Assembly: GCA_900169235.1 (NCBI GenBank)
Contig: FWCC01000124.1
Coordinates: 372,001-436,000 of the forward strand
Direction of reading: 5' to 3'
Source of the DNA: Zarea fungicola
Taxonomy: Eukaryota; Ascomycota; Sordariomycetes; Hypocreales; Cordycipitaceae
DNA: 64,000 bases
Shown here: in pieces, positions 11,866-23,100 of the stretch
How positions within the stretch are numbered: the stretch's first letter is position 1
How the letters are laid out: every line of letters starts with the position of its first letter
Made by a program: the position numbers and the translations under genes
Notes under the pieces: model-generated
What the model was told of the DNA's origin: nothing
What the model saw: the letters and a program-made list of their open reading frames with translations, nothing else
The model's database searches: none

Positions 11866-13215
11866 CTACTTGTTCGATGTGCCTGGCGTGTCATCCACCT
11901 TGAGTTCTACCCACACCAGTGTACCCATCTGCAACACTTTCGGCCTCTCCACCTTGACGATGCTCAGTCCCGGTGCCTGCCGGGCCGCCTCCTCGACCAG
12001 CGCCTCAATGTCCCGGTTCCACCAGCACCCGTACTTGTCAAAGTGCTTTCCCGCGTTCTTGTCCAGCAGGCCGTTGACGAGCCCGTAGAAGCCCTTGCCG
12101 TGCTCGAGCAGCACGATCCGGCCCGTGCCCGGCTTCACGGCAGAGGCCAGGTTGGTGAGCACGGCGACAGGGTCCGACACGGAGCAGAGTCCAAACGTCT
12201 GTATGATGGAGTCGTATTTCTTCTGCGAGGGGGTGGCGGCCGTCGTCGTAGAAGAAGGAGAAGAAGAAGGAGAAGGAAACGACGGTGCGGGCGGGAGCGC
12301 GTGGTGTGCGTCCGAGTGGACGAGGCGCAGGCGGCCGTCGAGAAAGGCGAGCTGCCCGCCGGTGTTGTCGGCCATGGAAGACGCGCTCACGATGGGCGCC
12401 GACGACTTGAGCGGCGGGACCGTCTTGGTGAGCTTCTTGCGGGCGACGTCGAGCATGTCGACGGAGATGTCCAGCCCCGTAAACGACGTGATGCCGCCCG
12501 CCGCTGCTATCTTTGTATTCTTCTTCTGTTTCGTCGTCTTGTCGTCCGTTTCCGCAGCAGCAGCAGCAGCAGCAGCAGCTTCGAGGGCATCGGTAATCGG
12601 TGACCAGTCGTAGTACTCGAGGTTGCGGCCGGAACCCATGGCCAGCTCCAGCACGTCCCCGCGCGCGTGCTCGGCGAGCCTGCGCCGCAGCGACGTGATG
12701 CCCATCCACCACTCGGGCCAGTTGAGCTCCTTGTCAAACTGCTCGGCATTGTCGCCCGTCAGCGCCGGGGGGCGACCCGTCGGCGCATCGCGGTCATCTT
12801 CGCAGGTGCACGGTCCGCTCTTGAAGGTCGCGGCGGCTGTGCCGAATATGTAGAAGCCAATGGCGCCAGCGGCGAGGGCGGCACCACTGAGGGGAAGCCA
12901 TGCAGAACGCCAGACGGCGAGGAGAGTGTCTGCTTCCCGCCCCGGCGGTGGAGGCGATGCGGCTTGTGTACGGGCTCGTGGGGGAGCTTCCGAGGTACTG
13001 CGTTTTTCAAGACGTGTTTTTTTAGCAAAATGGGGCATGGCCCTAATTTCTGGATCTTGGATTCTTGCATACGGTTTATATAACAACGTTGATGGTGGTG
13101 CTTTTGCCTTGGGCTTCGGGCCAAGCTTGCGTGGGCTGTTGGAGCTCGCCCAGCGACGGCATTGCGCCGAGGCAGCAGCGCGAATGGCGACGCGGCGCGT
13201 TACGCTGTGATTCAT
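11866..13215 (-). CDS. OMS1-like mitochondrial SAM-dependent methyltransferase
   Basis: A 449-residue intronless protein. Residues 1-25 are Arg/Ala-rich without acidic residues, like a mitochondrial presequence. Residues about 105-127 form one hydrophobic segment, consistent with an inner-membrane anchor. The class I methyltransferase fold follows: motif I (DVLELAMGSGRNLEYY, about 187-202) and a motif-II acidic residue in FTGLDISVDML (about 246-254). Near the end GRIVLLEHGKG matches the post-motif strand. The arrangement (presequence, anchor, methyltransferase domain) is that of yeast Oms1, an inner-membrane protein found as a suppressor of an Oxa1 defect; the substrate is not established here. 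A polyalanine run and a Lys/Thr-rich insert separate motifs I and II. It is divergent from the IMPACT-family gene across 363 bp and convergent with the GDS1-like gene. Confidence 0.85.
   Translation of the reverse strand: MNHSVTRRVAIRAAASAQCRRWASSNSPRKLGPKPKAKAPPSTLLYKPYARIQDPEIRAMPHFAKKTRLEKRSTSEAPPRARTQAASPPPPGREADTLLAVWRSAWLPLSGAALAAGAIGFYIFGTAAATFKSGPCTCEDDRDAPTGRPPALTGDNAEQFDKELNWPEWWMGITSLRRRLAEHARGDVLELAMGSGRNLEYYDWSPITDALEAAAAAAAAAETDDKTTKQKKNTKIAAAGGITSFTGLDISVDMLDVARKKLTKTVPPLKSSAPIVSASSMADNTGGQLAFLDGRLRLVHSDAHHALPPAPSFPSPSSSPSSTTTAATPSQKKYDSIIQTFGLCSVSDPVAVLTNLASAVKPGTGRIVLLEHGKGFYGLVNGLLDKNAGKHFDKYGCWWNRDIEALVEEAARQAPGLSIVKVERPKVLQMGTLVWVELKVDDTPGTSNK
12554..12579. repeat. Pure trinucleotide (GCA)n repeat inside the OMS1-like gene
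   Basis: About eight uninterrupted GCA/CAG units; on the minus strand they encode the alanine run at residues 213-221. It is a candidate length-variable microsatellite that stays in frame. Confidence 0.85.
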
Positions 13216-13578
13216 CGGGTTTGCATTTCTGTAAATATATCAAATCGATTGATTGGCGGGTCGGCCGGTGTGGAATTGAAAGACTGGGTTTTCGTGGTTA
13301 TGGAGTTGGCAGAGTCATGTCCAAGAACTCCATGCTGTACTTTTTTTCTCGAGCTCGGAGTCGCAACGGCCCGAGTCTCTCGGCACCGATGCCGCTACTG
13401 GGAGCTTGGTGGGTCTCAGTGGTGTCACATTGTTGACGCCGTGAATTGGATTTACCCTGTACCTGCATCATCATTGTTCGCGATACGTGTTCTTCGGCCA
13501 TCTTTTGCATAATTGCAGTTCAGTTCCAATACTTGTCCCTTGAAGGCGCATAATTCTGCCCTGGAAAGGGGAATTGTG
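13216..13578. promoter_or_regulatory. Divergent promoter region between OMS1-like and IMPACT-family genes
   Basis: 363 bp must hold both promoters. I see no convincing TATA box on either strand. If the in-frame ATG at 13513 is used instead of 13579, the shared region shrinks to 297 bp. Confidence 0.5.
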
Positions 13579-15129
13579 ATGATGGCTGGTCAAGGAGACT
13601 TACAGGAGCTGTTGCGGATGCTCACGGCTCGCAAAGTATCAATGCTGGCCGCCATGGGGCACATCAAATCCCTGCAGGCAAAGAACCTCAAGAGGTGAGC
13701 ACATATTCTACACATAGGAGAGACCGGAGATTCACCATGCGTCAGTATCGAGCAAATAGCAGAAGCACCCATCGCCACGGTAGAGGAGGCATTGAAAGAC
13801 GCGAAACTGGCCAAGAGCTTCCACACAGCGTGCAAATCTCACAGCAAGAAGCCGCCCACAGCAGCAAAGAGAGCCGCCGAAGACTCAACGTCACCAACAT
13901 CAAAGAAGCCTAGACTGGAGCCCACAAAACGCGATCTAGACTATGGCTCCATGTCAGCAGATGATTTGGAAGCGTCTTTGGAGCTGCCCCTGGTGGATGA
14001 TGAGGACGTGATTCGCGAGACGACAGTTGTGACAAATCGAGCACCGTTAGTGCTGGCATTTGCAGTCGAGCTATTACGAGTGACGATGCCAGAGCAGCCA
14101 CCCAGCAGTAGACTAAGTCTGGCACAGGCGGTGGTGAGCGCCAACTCACGATCCAAGGCCGTGAGCATCGGCATAGAGCAGCCTGGCGGCGAGATTCCCA
14201 TTTCCGAGGGCCAGCCCAAAGTTGCCGTATTAGGTCGGGAGATTCCTGTCCTGAAGCGCGGGGACTATACATGGTCTGGCGCACCGAAAAAGGACACTGG
14301 CTCGAGTAGGACTACGGCAGCTCGTGGGGGTACGTCGCAAGGAAGCACCAAGAAAACCTGGACGGCCAGTACCACTCTGACGTCGCGGGCCTCTACGTTT
14401 GTGGCTCATGCAGCCACAGTGTCAAACCCGAATCTACGCGCTACTCTGGTTAAACAGCTCATGGCGGAGCGACCTGACCTGGAGACGGCGTCGCACAATG
14501 CCTGGGCGATACGAACTAGTTTTGGCAGCTCGCCGCTCGTGCAGCAGGCGTCCTTTGATGACGGCGAGTCTGGCTGTGGCAAGTTTATGCTCGACATATT
14601 GAAGGAGGCCAATATTACAAATACTGTTGTTGTTCTTACACGCTGGTACGGCGGCGTCATGCTGGGACCGGACCGGTGGCGGTTGATGCGCGAATGCGTC
14701 AATGACGCACTTGCCTCGCAGCGGCGGACATCAAGTTTTGTGGCGGGAGAAGCAGCCGTCTGGGGTCTCGATACACAGGACACGGCACCGGCTACGTCAA
14801 CCGTGGGCATGGGCATACATCGACCAGAGGCGGCCAGGAATTATTTGCTGCGCTCGTTTGCGTCGCCAGAGGTGGCCGAAGGGGGGCCGAAGAAGACGGT
14901 TACGGCCATGAATGACGAGAAACAGGAGAACCTGGGAAGGCTGCTCGGTGCTCTGAGAATAGTCTTTGAGAGCTGGTCGGGCGTATTGAGAAAGGAGGAG
15001 CTGGACAAGAGGGCGTGGAATTGGTACGTCGCTGTGCGCCCAGATGTGCAGTCAGGGCCGTCGGGCTGGGGAGCCAAGGGAGAGCTGAAGCTGAGCAAGA
15101 TTTTGGATCTAAAGCGCAATGTTGGTTGA
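13579..15129 (+). CDS. IMPACT family (UPF0029/YigZ-type) protein
   Basis: Two exons, 13579-13694 and 13746-15129, with a 51-nt intron (GTGAGC ... TCAG), give 499 residues. The N-terminal 65 residues are a small helical module (DLQELLRMLTARKV ... SLQAKNL, IEQIAEAPIATVEEAL). A Lys/Ser-rich linker with a KKPR basic patch follows. The middle carries the UPF0029/IMPACT signature around residues 250-345: FVAHAATV, the GESGCGKFMLDIL segment and the VVVLTRWYGGVMLGPDRW loop. Mammalian IMPACT and yeast Yih1 bind GCN1 and restrain GCN2, but this protein lacks their N-terminal RWD domain, so that role should not be transferred. An in-frame ATG at 13513 would add 22 residues that look unlike a conserved start, so I prefer 13579. 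Confidence 0.85.
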
Positions 15130-15981
15130 GCTATACATTTGAAGGGCATGAATGAATGTGATGAATGAAGGCACAGTTTATTTTATACCAGTAGGCTCTC
15201 CACGTACTTGAGATGACATGACTTGTGTGTCGCTGGCACGACGGGGCTTATCGATACGCCCCGCCACGACGCGTCCAGCACGCGCGGGGTCAATGCGAGC
15301 AGTAGCTACTGGTAGACAGCCAGCCAGCCATGCAGCCAGCCAGAGAAACAAAGCACCAATTGCACGTTTGTATCATCACGCCCAAGTTGTGTATTTACAA
15401 GGATACAATTACAAGTATACGCAGGAATAAGAGGTAGTATCCCTCTCGCCTAAATATGCAACAATGCGAGTTTCTTTTCTAACCGTTGAAAACCACATAC
15501 AGTGACTCCAAGTTCGACAAGCCCCAATACCTTGTGGTGCGAGTTCGCCAATAACTAACTGCACGCCCCCCCACAGCTCAAGTACCCAAGTAAACATACG
15601 GAAGCGGGCAACACAAACACAAAGGGAGGAAACCCATCGACAAAAAAATTGCAAAAAGGCTCATTTCTCCACGGCCACTGCACAAACGACACATAATAAT
15701 ACCAAGATTGGCACCGAATTGTGCAGCCAGCCAGTAATTTCCCCTTGCTGTGCGACCTGGTCCTCCTTTCTGCCAAAACCAGTCGGTTGATGCTCTGTTA
15801 TTAATTTCCATCTGGTGCACCTCGCGGCTTCACCCCCCACCTCCACATCTACACCACCTTTCTGCTACGGGTGTCGTCTTTCTGCACCAGCCCTCTTTCT
15901 CGACTTGTTCTCTATAATTTTCTTGACGACAATCTTCAACGGGCGGGCCTGTTTTTTCTCGACAACCACAACACATCAATC
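15130..15981. other. Intergenic and CDK1 promoter/leader
   Basis: 852 bp. It holds the 3' flank of the IMPACT gene, a short imperfect CAGC/AGCC-rich tract near 15318-15350, and a C/T-rich leader before the CDK1 start. No further gene was seen. Confidence 0.6.
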
Positions 15982-17146
15982 ATGGAAAACTACCAGAAGC
16001 TAGAAAAGGTCGGCGAGGGTGAGTTCTGCCTACATTGAACCGCGCGACACCGACAGCAGATACAAGACGGATTGCAGCTAACAGCTAAACTTGCACTCTG
16101 CGCGAATAGGTACCTATGGTGTCGTATACAAAGCCCGCGATCTCCTCAATGGCGGTCGCATAGTCGCCCTGAAAAAGATTCGCCTCGAAGCCGAAGATGA
16201 AGGTGTTCCCAGCACCGCCATCCGCGAAATCTCTCTCCTCAAAGAGATGAAGGACCCCAACATTGTCCGCCTCTACAATATTGTCCACGCCGATGGCCAC
16301 AAGCTCTATCTCGTCTTTGAGTTCCTCGACCTCGATCTCAAAAAGTACATGGAGTCCCTCCCCGTCAGCGACGGCGGTCGCGGCAAGGCCCTGCCCGAAG
16401 GTTCCTCGCTCCATCTCTCCCGCCTCGGCATGGGCGACGCCGTTGTCAAGAAATTTATGCGTCAGCTTTGCGAGGGTATCAAGTACTGCCACTCCCACCG
16501 CGTCCTGCACCGCGATCTCAAGCCTCAGAACCTGCTTATTGACTGCGACGGCAACCTCAAACTCGCCGATTTCGGCCTCGCCCGCGCCTTTGGCGTGCCC
16601 CTGCGCACCTACACCCACGAGGTCGTCACCCTATGGTACCGTGCACCCGAGATTCTGCTTGGTGGAAGACAGTACTCGACCGGTGTCGACATGTGGTCCG
16701 TCGGCTGCATCTTTGCTGAGATGTGCACAAAAAAGCCCCTCTTCCCCGGTGACTCGGAGATTGACGAGATTTTCAAGATTTTCCGGTATGTTCCTGTTGA
16801 CTGGAAAAATATAGCCTGGCCAAATCCATATTATAACCTTCGCAAACGGACTAACGTGTGCAAATTTCTTCCTCACAGTATCCTTGGAACACCTTCGGAC
16901 GACGTCTGGCCCGGTGTCGCCTCGTATCCCGACTTCAAGTCCTCCTTCCCCAAGTGGCGGAGAGATTATTCTGCGCCCCTCTGCACCCACCTCGACGAAG
17001 CTGGCCTGGACCTGCTTGAAGCTATGCTTGTATACGATCCTGCTGGCCGCATTTCCGCCAAGGCTGCTGTCAACCACCCATACTTTGAAGACTACACCGA
17101 TGAGCCGGAGCCGACTGCGGGCCGCGGTACGGGTTACTACAACTAG
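15982..17146 (+). CDS. CDK1: Cyclin-dependent kinase 1 (Cdc2/Cdc28/NimX-type)
   Basis: Three exons (15982-16018, 16110-16785, 16879-17146) give a 326-residue kinase, close to the usual CDK1 size plus the filamentous-fungal loop. The Gly-rich loop is GEGTYG, with Thr14 and Tyr15 as the Wee1-type inhibitory sites. Lys34 is the ATP-binding lysine and PSTAIRE sits at 46-52. [22 protein letters not shown] and a T-loop threonine before LWYRAPE complete the core. Intron 1 splits the Gly-rich loop codon; intron 2 (93 nt) is a multiple of three and open, so an unspliced reading adds about 31 foreign residues in the middle of [15 protein letters not shown] loop of about 20 residues ([18 protein letters not shown]...) is typical of filamentous ascomycete CDK1. 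It is the master cell-cycle kinase acting with B-type cyclins, and is convergent with the LtrA-like gene. Confidence 0.97.
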
Positions 17147-18015
17147 AAGTACGCAGCAGCCAGTTCGTGCGAAGTAGCCCGGTAACGGCTTCTTTTGCCG
17201 CCCCGCGAAACCAATTCCCATGAGACCACGAGATCATGGCAAAATAAACGGACAATTATCAATTTTGGCCCCCGATTTCCGTTTAACACTCTTACAGCTG
17301 CTCTAGCTGTCCCAGGATATATACGTAATCGAAACCACATTTTTGCCCATGTTTATCGAGAGCATGGCATAATGAAGACGAAGAAGAAAAGACTAAGAAA
17401 AAAATTCCACAGCGTATGATTTGAAAAGAGAAACGAAATGATTTTCTTTGCGAGTTTGGCAGTTTTTTGTTTTTTTTTTGCATTACATAGGAGAACAGAA
17501 GGAGTGTGGTCAGGGTCCCCCGGGTTTTTAGAATTGAAACGAGTTCTCTAATGTCCTTTTATATGTACATTGTATTTCTGGACGCTATTGGCTAACGTTT
17601 TCCTCTACTGGATTTACTTCCCTTGTTTCTTTCTACATTTTTTTTTTGGCGGCAGGCAGGGTATTAGAAGGGAAACAAATGAAATCATCTCAAAAATGCA
17701 ATGCTTCATGATGTCCAATCTCTTCACCTGTGCATGCTGTTGTCTGGGATTGGCTGGTTGCATGTAAGTATTGTTGTGCATGTCATGACTGGACCAGGTA
17801 CGGCGCAAGAGCGTTTTTCAACAGGCTTGCCGATGCTAAATGATACTAGGTTGACGCTCTTATTTTTTTTGGCTACATACTCAGTGTCGGCCTTGGTCAG
17901 GCGGTAAAACGAAATATACCAATGTAAAGCTTTTGAAGAAGCAAAACCAAACTATCCACGCGACGCCCTGATCCAAATGAGCACCGAGTGTTCAGAAATA
18001 AAACACAACATACCC
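17147..18015. other. Intergenic, convergent 3' flanks
   Basis: 869 bp between convergent CDK1 and the LtrA-like gene. It is A/T-rich with several poly-T/poly-A tracts, and no coding signal was seen. Confidence 0.65.
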
Positions 18016-20181
18016 TCATGTAACTGTAGGCAGCTTCGCATCATCCTCCTCTTTCGAGCCATGGAAAGCCTTGCGCGTGCAATCCACCTCACCAAAACAT
18101 GAACAACCCTTCAGCGAGACGCCCCAGAGCTCCACAATGAGCACCCAGCTGATCAAACCAAAGGTGATGGAGATGAGGTGCAGAGACTTGAGAGATGTGG
18201 CCAGAGGTAGGAAGAACATGATGAGCGCCATCGCCACACGGTTGGCAAGACGATACTTCTTGGCCAAGCGTCGGCCCTCGGAGAAGTGACTGTGGCTCAA
18301 GGCGATAGCGGTCATGGAGAGCAGGGCAATGGCAAGCCCGTGGCAGTAAAAGTAGCGCACACCGGCACCAAACTCTTCTTCGGCCAGTCCGCGGTAGTTT
18401 TCCGTCAGCTGCTCCGGGTGGGTGTTGGACATGTCGGAAGCAAGAACCAGCCGCGACAAGGCGGACGTGGCAATGATGTAAGCCATGATGAATGGCAAAT
18501 GCGCATTATTCCAAATGGTCACTAAGTATACGTGGTTAGGATTTAAATGAATAGTAGAAAAACAGGGGAACTGGCTGGGGAAGGGAGGGAAGGCAGGTAC
18601 ATACTGGCAAGTCCAGATCGCCGAATAGCATGTTGCTCAATGCCGCTACCATCAATGTCAAAGTATATCCAGTTAAAGAAGAAGGCCTGCAGGAGACCAA
18701 TGACGGCCTTTCCCAGAAAGGCGTTGATATTGTAACCGCCATTGCTCTGGAATAGAATACCTACCACCGAGTAACCGAGCACCAAGGACACAAAGGCATT
18801 CGTGCGCTCGACGCGGTGCTCGATATTGACAGCGGGGAGGTAATCAAACATACTCCTTACAGCCTTCGTAAACGGCGTATCCGCCGCTTCTTTCCTGTAC
18901 TGAAGAATGTACTGAACGGGTGCAAAGTAAAAGATCTGACCCCACATGTCGAGCGCAATGGCGATCCAGATGAGGGCCAGGCGGTCGGGCATCTCGACAT
19001 AGATGCTGCCGATCCAGAGCGCCGTGGGGATGAGCACCTGAATGCACGAGGCGAGCATGACGCCCCGGACCATGGGCAGCAAGAAGTAGTTGACGCCGAA
19101 ATGGAAAGCGGTCACGAAGCGCGTGGCGAGGTAGAAACCGACGAGTTGGGCGTACGTATTGTGCGCCGGATCCTCGTTGAAGCTGCTAATCATGTTTGTG
19201 GTAAATCTGCGGCATCATAGTTAGCCTCCGAGGTTTCTGTAGCGGGTAGAATGTTCATCGTACGCAAGAAGACATGCGAGATTGAAGAGAACCTCGACCT
19301 TGGTAAAAACATCGTCGGATTCGAACCAACTGAGCGCAGACGTGATTTCCGTCCAGATCTTCCAAGACATGATGAAAGTAATGGCAAAACGCAAAAGTTC
19401 CTGGCCAGTCGGGTCTTCCGCCATGTGCTCGCCATTCGAGTGAATGATGCCGACTTTTCCAGACAAGAGAGTTAGCTTTTTTCCCAGCAATGTGCCAGGT
19501 GACATCTGCCTCAGTGACAAGAAACATACCATATAGAAGATCAAAGAAGAGCTCAATGGCCATAATTTCCGTCTGCCCGGCTGCGCGCCAAATGACACCC
19601 CGATGGAACCATTGCCTCACAACCGGCCTCTTGAACAGCGTCGTGGTAGCACCGCTGCCGTGGTAATGATGCCCCTGTCCAGTGCCAGCCTCGGCATCGC
19701 CCGGTGTCGAGACGCCGCTGAGCTCTGTTTTGGTGCCCAATTCGCCACCACCACCACCATCACCACCACCGCCGGGCATGCCACCATCATACGTCCGCAC
19801 ACCCTTGCTGTAGCCAAACTTGCCATAGTTGTGGTCCAGCGCCCTGTCCCGCTGCAGAATCTTCTCGAGCTCCGAGCTCACCGACTGGAGCTGCCGGTGC
19901 GTCTCCTCCCACTCGGACACGGCATCGCCAAAGCGCGCGCGAATCTCCTCGCGACGACCCTCATGGTGTGAGTGCACCTCCCGCAGGTAGGTGATGTGCT
20001 CGTCGGAGCCATGCGTGACGACCTCGAAATCAACGTCTGGCGATGATCCGGGCCCGTTCACACCGCTGTACTGCCTGTGTAGAGCCGGAATGTCCAATGG
20101 TAGCCCGGCGATGATCTTTTTGCCTGACGGGAGCGTGAACTCGTGGTGCCGGAAACGGCGACCTGTCGGCGTATGCGACAT
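18016..20181 (-). CDS. LtrA-family (low temperature requirement A) multi-pass membrane protein
   Basis: Four exons on the minus strand (20181-19530, 19453-19264, 19206-18605, 18521-18016; introns of 76, 57 and 83 nt, all GT-AG with continuous frame) give 649 residues. The first about 210 residues are hydrophilic, with a coiled-coil-like charged stretch and a Gly-rich low-complexity run. The LtrA region then begins with the family hallmark around TEIMAIELFFDLLYVGIIH and continues through roughly ten hydrophobic segments. The hallmark straddles exon 1/2, which supports the splice choice. A late WNNAHLPFIMAYI segment corresponds to the conserved W..(S)HLP motif of the family. LtrA was named from Listeria growth at low temperature; its biochemical function is unknown. 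Fungal members are often several per genome. The C-terminus is cytosolic-looking (CSCFGEVDC then charged). Confidence 0.85.
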
Positions 20182-23100
20182 GGTGTTTTGTCCAAGTGTG
20201 AGATCCCCCCCCTTTTCTACGCGACGTGCAGTGGATGATTTTGATTTGTATTTGATAATTCAAATCAACCGTCTTGTTGATTGTTTGCTAAAAAGTGAAT
20301 CTTTCCAGGTATAATTCAGCAGATAGAGCAAAGGAGGCTTGCCAAGCATTAGATGAGTGTGTGGTAAGCTTTTAGCTTGATGGGGCAATTCTATCGTAAT
20401 TTAAAGTTTCGCCGGCTGAGCCTATCTGCAGTGACAGAGTCCAGTAACTGAGCCTGTGCGCAGGTTGAAAAATTTCTACTAGGCCCAAAGCCCAATCATG
20501 AACTTCTGCTTTTTAGCCGTGATGACGCTTCTCAGTTTGACGTGGGAGGGAAGCTGGCGAGAGCATCAAAGAATGGCCAGCATCGCGTAATGATCCACCT
20601 TATCGCGCCACTATCTACGGCCCCTCTTGTTGTGAATCTCCATGTGCGTGAAAGGACACTCGTTATTCATCAGAGAGCAACGTGCCTCGCGGGCACTCTA
20701 TCTGGTATTGTCCAATAGCTTATGATAGTATCGTCGACAGATCACTAAAGAAGCAGTGGTAGACCATGTTTGCAAAATCGGGTCGTATCTGATAGTTCAG
20801 TTCGAGATTGTGAGCGATACATACTAGCAGCGGTGTGATCGACCAAGAGTTTGATGAGATGGAGACTTTTCTTGGCCGCCAAGACTGATACGATAGCACT
20901 GTAAATCGAATCTAATAACACAATATATCGACTCATACCATTTCATAGTTGATCCAAATTATGAGGTCTTTTGACCAAGGGTATTTCGCGTCATAAAATT
21001 CGCCACTGAAGACTGATAGATAGAGGGCTTCCTACACTACCCTGTAGTAATCGTTGCGATGTAATAATCCTAGTCGCTTACACCAAATCTAGCAAAAGGC
21101 TAGGCATTAATGCTAATGCGAGCATCAATGTTAAGGATAACTACTTCTTATAACTGTAGTGCGAGTACCAGCCGGTCACTTGTTACAAGCGATGATTACC
21201 AACGCCTCGGGACTGAGTTAGTTGTTGTATAACCAATTCATCTTTGAAACAGGCCAAAAAACCCAGAATGTCGCAGTTGTAGAAAGATGACCTTTTCCGG
21301 TGACTGCTATACCTGAATTCCAAGGTGGCTACAGCGGCCCCGGTCCCAAGACATGTTTGTGATGTAATCGAATTACGGCCGACAATCTGCGTGAACCGAT
21401 CACGATTTGAATAATTACATGGAGCTGTTCCCCATAGCGGAACCCATCCATTGCAACCCAGCTAAAAAGAGAGCCTCCCGCTCTCTCCGGCCCTTGAAAA
21501 GTCCCCTTGGCAGAGTGGTGAGACATGTAAAGCACCCACCGCAGTTGGGCCGGGAGGGAGGGGTGCCAAGCAACCAGTGTGACAAGGGAACATTGCTTCA
21601 CAAAAATCAAAAATTCACCAGACAACGTTGCCTGACCACCAGGAGGGGGGCAGATCTTATCATATTTGCGGAAATTTAGACCGTCGCCGAGGAGTGATTC
21701 GGGTGGCGCAAGACATCACGGAAGAAGGACGCAAGAAGGGTTCACGGGACACAAACCTGAACTGCGTATGATCTACATGTGCCACGTCCGGTACCCGGCC
21801 TCGGTTGCTGTAGTTGGATCTGACCAAGCTTACTATGGGTATCTGGGGGTGTGAGCACACGCGGGGAAGTAACCTCAAAATATGGGGTGTTGAATTGTAA
21901 AATGCATTTTTCCATGATTGAGGCTTATCAAACATGTCGCATTGGACAATGAAGGCGTTTGCAACAATCCATAGACATATGACTGTGAAGGGGAGGATGG
22001 TGTTGCATAGGCTGGCTGTTCTGGATGCACTTGATACTAGTAATGCTAGACTGTCAAGCCGGTGAGATGATACGAAAATGAATAATCCGATGAGAGGGCA
22101 AGTTGGTGGAATTGAAGTTTGTCTTGCTTTCCATTTGCTTTCTCCGTCAAAATGCTACACAGCACATTGTTATATAAGAAGAGTGGTGAGATGACCCGGC
22201 GACCACCAAGTGAAAGGTACTTGGCATGCCGACCATCTGATATTAAGCAACAACGGAAAATTCCCAAGCTTAGCATAATTAGTATATAATGTTAGCAGAT
22301 TCAACATTGAGATAATTTTTGATGATGCTCTATAAGCGTCTCAGCCCTTTACCTGAGGGGCGCAGGCGGGCAGACACGTTAGCAGACAGTTTTGGTTGCG
22401 CAAGACATCGCATTATGCTATGAGACAGAGAACTACGAATCTTGGCAACTGACTGAGTTATCCATATAATTAATAGAAATTATATTGAATAGATCTTAGT
22501 TAGAGCAACGGCTGTATGCTGCCATGTACTTTCCTTCGGCCATAGCGTCTGGCAGTGACCTTTCATTTACATCGCATTCTACACGAGTGTAATTAAAGGT
22601 GGGGTATAGATACGAGGTTGTCGAACCGAAAGCAAGGGAAAGACTATGAACTCAGATTAGATGATGATTTCAGAGATTGAAGCTGATTTGAGCTTGTAAC
22701 CGAGGCGATGCCCTGGGCCAAGCGATTCAAGGGAGGGTGATGTCGGTTGAGAAGGATCCAAGGGGTTTGACTTTAATGGATTGTCTTTGAATTCTACAAC
22801 TCAGAACAAACTATAGTTATCGATTAATTTTCTTTATTGGCCCCCAAAATTCTTTTTTTAATTGAATTGCCATTGGGGGTGCGCTCTGCGACCAAAGGGA
22901 GGAAGCCTGGGGCAACGGGAACCTCAGTTGACTAGGTAAACGTATCCCTCGATTACAGTCACACATTGTAACCTTGGCCTATGACGTGATTATGGGTAAA
23001 ACGACCATTTGATAAAGTGTTCCGCTAATTTTTGGACTGTGAAAATCGCACTGCTCGTTTCTAGTGAAAGTATCCCAGGGAACCGAGGGATTGTGGAAAT

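Noticed and set aside
11848..12603. 251-codon + strand frame opposite the OMS1-like gene
   Set aside because: Low-complexity Arg/Gly product generated by antisense of codon-biased coding sequence. No motif.
16085..16618. 177-codon minus-strand frame opposite CDK1
   Set aside because: Antisense shadow of the kinase coding exon; the Val/Glu-rich product has no family features.
16786..16878. Open 31-codon segment in CDK1 as possible coding insertion
   Set aside because: It has GTATGT donor and CACAG acceptor ends and splits a conserved kinase region; removing it restores the standard CDK1 sequence, so it is an intron of length divisible by three.
19300..19335. GGTTCGAATCC-like B-box on the minus strand, suggesting a tRNA
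   Set aside because: It lies in an LtrA coding exon, with no matching acceptor stem, D-arm or A-box at the right spacing.
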